Part shown: piece after piece, positions 49,301 to 59,800 of the stretch | Layout of the letters: each line of letters starts with the position of its first letter | Numbering within the stretch: the stretch's first letter is position 1 | NCBI RefSeq assembly: GCF_043641665.1 | Contig: NC_092182.1 | Location: 13,826,956 to 13,890,955, forward strand | Source of the DNA: Enoplosus armatus | Lineage: Eukaryota > Chordata > Actinopteri > Centrarchiformes > Enoplosidae | DNA length: 64,000 nucleotides | Direction of reading: 5' to 3' | Notes under the pieces: generated by a model | The model's input: the letters and a program-made list of their open reading frames with translations, nothing else | Told to the model about the DNA's origin: nothing | Database searches by the model: none | Made by a program: the position numbers and the translations under genes

Positions 49301-52300
49301 AAGGAGAGGAGAGAGACGGAGGCAGATGATGAGGATAAAAATAAAAAAAATATTGAATATATTTATAGCTATAAATGAAACAGGGATGGTAAATTAAGCA
49401 TTACAGTAACTTGACAGTAATATGATGTATTCTGACCTTCGCAGCCGTTGGGAGAAACTTCAGCGAAGGGGTTGTCACAGCGGTCGCACTGGCGTCCAAT
49501 GACACCGGGTTTGCACTGACACTGGCCGCTCTCTCGGTCACATGCTCTGGAGAAAGAGCCGACCGGGTAGCAGTCACACAGCAGGCAGGTGTCGCTGCCT
49601 TCAGGACGGTAGTGGTTGTCCTGGAAACGCAATTGGAGAGAGGAGAGAGGAAGTGCTGATTAACTATTTTTTTTAAATCCATCTTTCCACAATTGCCTCC
49701 TTCATTTTAATCCATCCCCACATATTGCCACTTGAGAGCGACGACGGGCTGCAGCTGCTTCTTCAGAAACATCTGGTTGCTGAAGGACGAGTTTCATAAT
49801 TATCTTTGCTTGTACAACAATGGAAGTCAGTGAATGTGCCTTCGCTTCCAGACTGGCTTAGTTATGTTAATGGCCCTATTTTTATAGCGATACCAAAGCT
49901 TTTATATTTTTATTGTGATTTTTTTTATTGGTGGAATTTACATTGAACTTTGCAAAACTAAATAAACTTTAAATAAATAAAAAGAAAACTAAAGAATGAA
50001 ATAAATAAATAAATAAAAATCCATTATTTACATTTCAACCTTCACTTCAGACTTAAATACGTATCATAAACATTATTTTAGTTTTATATATAATATATAT
50101 TAATAATCCTTCTTCGTTTCCCCCTCATGTTTAAAAAGGTCTTCATGTTCATTTTTGTTATTTTTGTCCTTTTATGTTCATGCTCTTTAAAAGAAAACTG
50201 AAAACCACAGATGGTGGTGTGGCAGATCTTGGAAAACAGAAAAAAATATATAATTAAATATATATATTTTATCTTTCTCTCTGTGAGGCAGTGTGAAAGA
50301 GGTCAGTTGATGCACGTATTGCATAATTTTCTCCTACATTTACTGTATAGTACCTACAGTATGTTGTATGGGTTTGAGACACAGCTTTAGACGTTCACTT
50401 CTAACATTATGCACTCTCACACTCATCTGGTTGTTACAGATGTCCCAGTGATGAATAACAGCTGCAGGTCGACACACTCACCTTGCAGCGACACTCTCCA
50501 CTCGTCTTGTTGCAGTCAGAGTCAAAGCCCTTGTCTGTCTGACAGTTACAGGGGCCGCAGGTCTTGTGACCCCACCAGCCTCTGGGACACGGCAGATCGG
50601 TCCTGCAGACATACACGAGTTCATGAGTTCACCTCCAGAGTAATAAAGCATACAACACAAGACGACCCACGACCAACACACACAGTTTAACATAAATGAG
50701 GAAAACTGTATTTACTTTTTCTCGCAGTAATGGCCAAAGTAGCTGCGGGGACAGTCGCAGGTGTAACCACGAGAGGAGCTCAGCTTCCTGGTGCACGTCG
50801 ACTCGTGCTCGCAGGGGTTTAATGAGCACACATCAGTGCAGTTGGTACCATAGTAGCCTGTAGAAGAAAAGAAAGGTGAAATACAGGAAAATAAGTTGAT
50901 GTGCTCTCACAACATTGCCAGTAAACTGTGTGAAAGGACAACTGTGACTCCGTCTTATATTTATAGAAAACACGGATCAAGTTTAAAATATGTTGTAACA
51001 AGTTGCCCGGTGTTGCTTTATCATTTGTTTAATGGAATAATAAGCATTATAACACGTAGCAGCAGACTGACCAGTGAGGCAGGTGCAGGAGAAGCTGTCC
51101 CAGTCGTCGCTGCAGTAGCTGTTGACGGGACAGGGGCTGGAGCTGCAGGGGTCGGGCACGTTGCAACCCGGCTCCACGTTCACCTTCCTCGCCTGAGACA
51201 GACTCAGAGCCCCGCCCACACGCAGACCCTGCAAGCAGACAAACAAACAAACACTTTAGTCCAGATAGCAAATGGTTGCAGCGTCAAGTTTCACAAATGA
51301 TTGCCGCTCAGAAATTGCAAATAAATTCGTATTTTTGACAGGGCTCTCAAGTATGGTGTTTGTTTTGATGAGTGAAATGTTCAAAATTAGTGAATGTAAA
51401 TGATTTAAGGGTCACTGAAATGCTGTTAAAACAACATTAATATGTAATCTGAACATCTAAAAAATTTATTCTTATTCAGTTAAATTTGACCAAATCTAGA
51501 TTCCTTTTGATCTGAATAATTTGGATATTGTCTGCTTTTAGACATGATCACAAACGCTGATATGAACACAGAAGCTGAAGAAGGGACAGACCTGTATGCA
51601 GCCACGGAAGCCATGCTGAATTTTCCCATCAGGCATTGCCACACCACCAACGCTCACAGTCTTCAGCTTGGAGTCTCGCAGCTTCCCGTCCACCTCCATA
51701 CTGGCCTGAAAAGGTGCACGACACAGACTTTATGGCTGCAGAACTACACAAATATAATTCATGGTGATTTACAGCAACCAGGACACAACAACTCACCAGA
51801 TAGAGTCCCTGGTCCAAAGACAACACTGCTTTGTGGTGGCTCGCCACTCCCCCCAAACTGCTAATATCCAGCTGCAAATGATGCCAGTCTCCATCGTTCA
51901 CCAGCACCTCCTCCACGCGGGAGAGAGTGGAGTCTTCCCCTCTGTGCAGCCCCATCAACACGCTCCCCCCGCGCAGCTACAAAGGCAGAGAGAGCCGAGA
52001 AGAGGGAAGAAACAGCAGGAGGGAGATTGAACCGATGTTCAATAACAGAGGACAGCAGAGGAGAAAAAAAGACCACCAAGAATCACATGATGAACAGAAA
52101 CCGAGAGCTTTTTTTTTTGCACACTTTACAGTCAAAGTTCAAACCTTGAATAGCTGCACATCATAAGTGTGCAGGTCTGGAAATAGATTATCGGACAGCT
52201 ATGTCACATCAAAGAGGCGTCAGTCTAGACGAGCTCAAAAGGGCTGAAAATGCCTCAGATGTTACAATGAGCGTCTGATCATTTTGGGTTTACGTCCTCT

Positions 52301-55300
52301 GATATTAAGTGACGTGCTGCTGCTCAGATGGCCAACAGGTGGAGCCTCGATCCCACAGTGTTTTATCTTTTGGAAACTTCTGGTGAGGACAGCTGGACCT
52401 CACACTCATGAAGAAATATATATATGTTTTTTTATATTTGCTCTTTGCTGCTTAAGTGACAACTAACCTTGAAACCCTTCAAAATGTTTCTCTCTTTTGC
52501 TGTGCATTGCAACATTTCAGCATCTGTAAAACTGTCTGTAGAGCGAAATAATGTCTGATGCAACTTGGCCTCAAGCAGGAGGAGGCCAGGACGTAGCCAG
52601 AAAGAGTGTTTGTGTGTATCCTTGTGCAGCTAGAAGACGTGTGTGTTGCTCTCACCTGCAGTGTGAGGTTGTGCTGCAGGCCAGCGGAGATGTGCAGCAG
52701 CGTAGCGCCGGCCTGACGTGTGCGGAACATGAGCTCTACATGCCAGGGGACGGAGGCCGCCGCCGCCATGTTGTTCCACTGCAACAGACTGTTACCCAGA
52801 AAGCGTTGCGGGCTGGCCATAACTACAGGAAAGATATGTGAAAAAGCAGATCGAATGTGAGTAAAATTCACAGTAGGTGACATGAGACAGTGACTCATCT
52901 CTGTCAACCAGTGAGTCCAGTATGTCCTCTGGTCACGGCCATGTTCAGCTAAAAAACTCAGACATGAAGACGCTTTACTTCAGTAATCTGGAAGCTTTTT
53001 GTGGCTTTCTGAAATCAAATCAGGTGTTCCCAGAAAGCTTGAATCATTGCCTTTACAACCAACACCTGCACTGGTAATTCAGGGGAATAAGACAAAAGGA
53101 CACTGAGGTAAACATTTCAAACAGCATATGATTAAAGTCTCCCTCCAGTCAGAAAGGTGTTTTTCCTCTTGTCTGTTGACTGATGTTTGAGCTGCAGAAT
53201 AATGTACGTGAGAGTTTGACGTTAGAAAGCTGTTTTCACATTCATCTGCTGTTTTTTTGTCAGACATAAATTATTATTCAAGGCAGAGTATTTTTATATG
53301 ACATGTCTGGAGGGGACCCCAATCTAAATCTTTTAGTCTAGCAGTGAAATTTTAATTTCAAATCATTTCAAATGTAGTTTCACTTCATGAAGCAGAAGGA
53401 CGTTTTGGAGTTCGCTCGCGCACCGACTCTGAGGCTCTTTCACACGTCAACAAAGTGACACGAAAGGACATTCTGCCTGATGTGAAACAGTTTCCCTCTC
53501 ATTACGTCGTCGCTGCACAAAGAAAAGCACCCGATCGAAATGACTGATTAGTGACGGCAAATAAACCTGATGCCCTGTGGCTGTCGCTGCTGGCTGGTGA
53601 GAGGAGTGACATGCAAAGAGACAAACTGCAGAAAAATTTAAGTCAGAATGATTCACATTCACATTAATTCATTATTATTAATTAGCACTGTGTGAGTAAG
53701 TTGAGTTTAACTACACATAATTACCTCCTATATCCGTGTGGCCGGAATACACCAACAGATCAAAGTTTATGGAGGTACATTTTACATACACACACCATAT
53801 TAGGGCTGCAACTAACATTTATGTTAATTATGGAGTTTGCCAACTAAATGTCCGACTTACACCCAAAATATACTGAGTTCATGATCATATAAGAAAAAAG
53901 AAAACCAGGAAATCTTCAGATTTGAGAAGCTGGAATCACATTTTGAAATTCACATTTGAAATTGACTCAAACCATGATTTGATTATCAAAATAGTGGCCT
54001 GTTCAGCTCTACACCATCCCCATGCACATACATACATAAACAACTGCATTCTAAAAAACACCTCTGATGGTGTTGATGATTGTTCAAGACTGTTGTTGGT
54101 TATAATAGATTCAAGTAATCAAAGCTCATTAAATCATCTCTGGAGATCAGTAATGTGATCACACTGCATTATGTCCCACTTCTACAGCCCCCTCCCCACC
54201 TTTTCCCTTTAAGTATTTTTTACTCATTCTACAGTCGTTTACATGGCTCATTTCTCTTCCTCTGTCTCTTCTCAAATTGCTGTAAACCATAAATCAGCAC
54301 AACAGCTGCAGGGGATCAGGTGAACGAAAGAACAGACACTGGAGAACACGAGGACAGAAACATAAGCAACGTATGTCTTCAAAAGTCCAAAAGCAATTAG
54401 TCTTAAATAGTTCAAGATCATCGAAACCAGAGATAATTCAACCTCAAGCGGCTTGATTCTCACAACTGATTCTGTCATAAATCAGATATTAAAACTACTG
54501 TAGCGTAATCAAAGGCTTTTTATGACTATGCATGTCTGAAGTCAGTGTTCAAACACACAACGATAGCTGCAGTGCACACGGTTGATTATTCACCTGTTAT
54601 TTTCAAATGCAAATGCAGCAGTTTCTGCAGCAGTGAGTCTCTGTTACTGTTTCCACTCTGCTTATTTTGAGCTGATGGACGACAGCTTCATAACTCAGTT
54701 CTCGGGTCACAAAGTCAGAGGACAGTCTGGGGTCAAAACGGCAGACAAGTCCGTGTCAGATCTCGTCTCATGTCTGCACGTTTCCACCCTGATGCCCCGG
54801 CACTTTTCGTCTTGACTCGCTCACCTCTTTCGCAGTTTTGCCCTCCAAATCCGAGAGGGCAGTCACAACTGAAGGAGCCCCACAGGTTCACGCAGGTTCC
54901 TCCGTTCAGACACGGGTTGTTGTTGCAGAAATGTCTCTTGGCAGAGCATCCTAGGAGAGTGAGAACATAAAGAGGTTGATCTATCTGTTTGATCTGTCCT
55001 ACCTCATTATTTCATCAAAGTAGCAAAGAGTTAGAGGGTAATAAACTATTCATAGCAGGTACAATGATCATTTCCCACTGACTCTACTTCCCCGCTGTGC
55101 TCATTATACTCATTGTTATTGTCTTTCCTCTGCCAGTCTCTCTCACTTGGCTGCTCTCACAACAAAACATTGTTTGACTGCAAAACAGTCACAGGTTTAA
55201 GAGATAAAGAAAAGGCAGGTCAAAAATGTACCTGGCAGAGTGCCGTTGTTGGCGATGAAGCTGGCCATGTCTATGTGCTGGTTGTCGATACGCAGGTTCT

Positions 55301-56804
55301 TCATGCAGCCCACGAACTGCCGGTTGCGAATAGGAAAGTCCTCTGGGAGTTTGGGGACCCCTCCGAGGAGCAGGGGGCCGGTCAGGTCCAGCGATCTGAA
55401 AACAGAGGAGTTTTACCGGAGTTTTACTCTGCCTTTACATCATCAACACTAATGGGGGAGGAACGCATGAAAAATTCATCACAGAGATAGTTTTGCGATG
55501 TTATTTCTCCCTCTGGAGATGAAAACAGAAAAAAAAGGATAAACATCCCTATGAAGGAAAAAAAGCAAAGCTTAGTTAACACCCCGGAGATGTGGAAGTT
55601 CATTTCAAAACAAGTTTACTCTCTCTCTTAATGAGCCAACTGCAAAGAAAGTAATCAATTAAATTACTGAAGTCAATACAGAAGTAATGAGGGAATAAGT
55701 AAGGCAAAGAGTAAAAGGTTATTTATGAAATTTCTGCTGCAAAATTAAGATTAATCTTCCACATCTAGATGACAGAACTCACAATCTGCTGATGTACTTC
55801 CTGTGGACTTACTTTTTGGATCCCGATTGGCTGCCCTGAGCAGAGCAGGTGTAGTTTCCGATCATGTGCCCGAACCTGAGGGCCACGGAGGCGTCACAGT
55901 TGTCCACCGTCACCACGACGACCTTCTGGTCCGAGGGGCCCTGCGGCAGGCCGGCCTGGTTTAAGACGGGCTGTGGAGTGAGAGACAAACTCATGAATAT
56001 CAAGATAAATTATGGAGCGACTTCCTTATGTTTCTGGGGAGGCTCCAGTCAAAACAATGAGGATTAAGAATACATAATGCCGTGTTGCCTCGCCTGTATT
56101 ATGCACACTGAAGTCTTTCTGTACACCTGAGAATCTAGAGAACAGTTTGAGGTTCCTGGTAATGTTTTAGCAATCTATGTTTTCTGTGCTTATGACTTTT
56201 GCATTGAGAGAATACATCACAGAATAATGCCCGTCTATTTTAAGAAGAAGTCAGTATGCACAAGGATCTGAATTAGTGCAGTTCAGTACAGCACAGCAAA
56301 AACCCTAAACCCTAAAAATAGTTTTTCTCTCATCTGCTCCATCTAAATCAAGCTATTATTGTCCTATAGTATCATATTCATTTGAGAATTCCCAAAAGGT
56401 TTGTCAGCACAAAGATCATGAAACACTGAGAAAAAAAAAACAGTACTTCCGTGTTGCTATTTTTAAGATGCTGAAGTATTTTGGTCACCTAGCATTTATA
56501 AATAGGACTCAGAAATAGGTTGTCATGAAAATGCCTAATATTTCTGCTGCAACTAACAAGGCATTAATCCATAAAGCAGTACAGAAACTTCTGTGAATCT
56601 CACCCAGTGCTAAATTGCACGTAGTTTTATGAGCCAGATTAAAAACTGGAGCTTTGAAACTGGGAAACGACAACCACATAAATGATCTTTTGCATCACAC
56701 TCACGTTCAATCCCTGTTCATCTTTAGCTCGCTGTTGTGGAGTATTTTAATAATTCAGATCATAACAGCTCGAGCTAAAGGCAGCGGCTGGCAAGCACAC
56801 GCAC

Positions 56805-56845
<41 letters not shown>

Positions 56846-59800
56846 AGAGGAGCTCGCTCTCTGCAGGACATCATCCCTGTCGACAAAGGATCTTCTTCAT
56901 TGTCTAAGAAATCAATGGGGGGAGCAACAAAAGAAGGAGGGGTCTGCGGGGGAGAGAATGATGATCCTGTCGATAAAAGGTTGCGACCTCTTTTCAAACA
57001 GGGGCAGTTTCTCTGAGGTCACGTAGAGCTCATATTAACCCTAAGCGTAGGTTCAAGCTGGTGTCGCGAGCTGAGCTGAGAGCGGAGCGCTGTCTGACTC
57101 GGCTGCCGGCAGGCGAGGACGGGCCGCTGAGCTGTCAGCTGGTCGGACAGGATTTAGCAGGAATTAGCTCGTCTCATGTGCAGAGATGATGTGAAGAATT
57201 GGCTCATCGCTAATGGCTTGAAAACAGACATAAAGTCTGTTTCTATTGTATGGCTATTTAGTTCTCCATTAGGTTAAACTAAAATAGATCCCCACCATCG
57301 ACTGCATGAGCCTCAGGAATTACAATTTCCTGACTGCTCTGCTGTTGAAAAGCCTCATCTTTGCTGTCTGATCCCTTAATTTAAAAGCTCGGAAAAACAA
57401 CACCCAGCTAGAGACACGGTGTAGATTTCATTGCCTGGTGCAACATCTTTAGCATCTCTATCATAGGAAATCTATTAAGACAAAACACACTTCATCAAGC
57501 AATACAGCAATGGCAAATATAATTTTAGCCCAAGGCACTGCCACAATTAAATTTCTCTCACATGATTTTCTCATTGAGCAGATTAGATTAAATCTCTGTG
57601 AGCCTCTAATAATATGCCCGTAACTGAGAGGCTGCGGTTAAATTCCTTCGCTCACTTTGTGTCTCGTGATCACAGTGTGCTGAGTGTTAGTGATGTGAAT
57701 GAGATGAGACCAATAATAACTCTAAACCATCTGTCTGTATGTTACCACACCGCCTCACCTGAATCACTTGATCATTCTTGGTGAAACAGAAATGTCAGTT
57801 CATTGTGTTTTATCTACACGGAAATATGTGAGACGTAGAATATAAGGATAGAATAAAACTTTATCGTCCACCAGAGTGGAGAACTGTCTTTAAGTCGCCA
57901 AAACAAAGAAGCAGCAAAAGGACGTGTAACCTAGAACAAATTCTGTAAACAACAAAACAATGCTAAGAGTCTACAGCCATGCTAGCAGCTCTGTGAGGGT
58001 GTATGCAGGCACAGCAGTGTTTTGAGCTAAATGCTAAAGTCAGCATGCTAACATGCTCACAATAACAATGCTAACATGCTGACGTTAAGCAGGTATAATC
58101 TTTACCATGTTCACCATCTTAGTGTCAGCATGCTAACATTTGCTAATTAGCACTAAACACAAAATACAGCTGAGGCTGATGGGAATGTCAGTTTTGCAGG
58201 TATTTGGTCTTAAACCAAAGTATTGAACACATTTACATTTTGACCTGATGGTGGCGTAAGACGGACAGTTACAGCATCAGCAAAGTGATTACAATTCATC
58301 CTGAGAGAGAGATCACCAACGTCAGTAGGCGTCAATATTTGAGAATCATGAATGTCAGTGCCAAATCCATCTAACAGATCTTGAGATATTTTACAGAACA
58401 AGTAGAAATTTGACCTGCTGGTGAAGAGAGATAAAAAGTCAGGGGATCACAAGTCAAGTCATTAGGATTCATCCTCTGGGGACCATGAATGTATGTGCAA
58501 AATCTAATGGCAATCCATCAAATATTTGTCAAGATATGCAAATAAAAAGGAGAAAATACAGGATTAGTACCGTTAAGATGCTCATGGTTTTATTATTATC
58601 ATTATTTTTGAGGCCATGCTAACTATGCTAGCTGGCTTACTCCTCAGTCTGCAGTTCAGGTGACTGAACTGAGTTTTCTTTCAAGTACAACAGGCCCTGT
58701 TATCGAGCACGGTTCCCACAGGAAGTCCCAACACATACTGTTCAACACTGAAATGTTAAGTAGATGGAAACAGACACTGAAGGTGGCTTTTGCTTTTCAG
58801 CTGATGCTCCTCGAGGCCAACTTGTTACAAATTTGTTGATGATGAAACAAGCAAACATGCGGTGTGAATTGCCAAAGGTGAAATCATCCGACATGCTGTT
58901 TTCCACGGTTTTCCCTTCGCTGTGAAAGCTCTGAAACAGGCAGCGCTCCAGATTGGACGCTCCTTTCACTGACCTCTGCTGCCATCAGTCACGGCTGTTG
59001 ACTCTCCAATAATGACTGTCTGTCAGGACGTCTTTCTGCAGCACAAAACCCTGTCCTGTCAGCGCTGATTGGAATGCACATATTTGCTCAAGACCACATT
59101 AAACACTGCCCTCACTCGCCGCTACAGGGGATTATGGGAATATGAGTTCCCTGTCACAGAGGGTGACAAGGGTTGCACAGGAGGAGCATGGCAGCAAGCA
59201 ACACAAATATGGGGATCTAAGATTGACTGGAAAAACCATAGCAACAAGAGGGGTCGGCCCTGAAGCGCAGCGTCCCCGTTCAAAGCCCAAGTCAATACTT
59301 CTCTCTGCTTTTCTTTACCCTCCTTTCGCTCCTCTCCTGCTTCGCTTTTCTGTCGTCGCTGGAGAACAGAGAGAGAGGGGCACCTTCCCCGGGGCCGCAT
59401 CATTCACTGCCCACAGTCCCAAAGGAAGCAGAGCCAAACACAAAGGCAGCGGTCATTGCCATTCTCCACAGTCCCCCGCCATCCTGAAAGCCACATTTCA
59501 ATCTAAAATGCCCCCTCCCCGCCTCACCCTGCCCCACCCCCTGCGGACAGGGACGGGTCAGAGTGGGCCACCATGGGACACCTCCAGTGGGAGGAGCCAC
59601 GTTTCTACCTCAGCGACTCACAGGATGCGGGACATTACGGGAGGACGAGGAGGATTAGTTCAGCTAGAGCTGGGGGTTGGACACTGGACACTATTGGGAT
59701 ATTTAGTCCTAAAAAACATACAATGTATTTGATATAATGAACACGTGGGTTACACTTTATGATAAGAGTACAAAACATATATAATCTAATTCCTGTTTCT

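Noticed and set aside
59142..59732. 196-codon plus-strand ORF, antisense in a CELSR2 intron
   Set aside because: The region is GC-richer, so stop codons are rarer; an open frame of this size is expected about once by chance in a window this large. The translation is low-complexity (Ser/Pro/Arg/Lys-rich) with no recognised motif, and its first 150 bases overlap open frames on the other strand.
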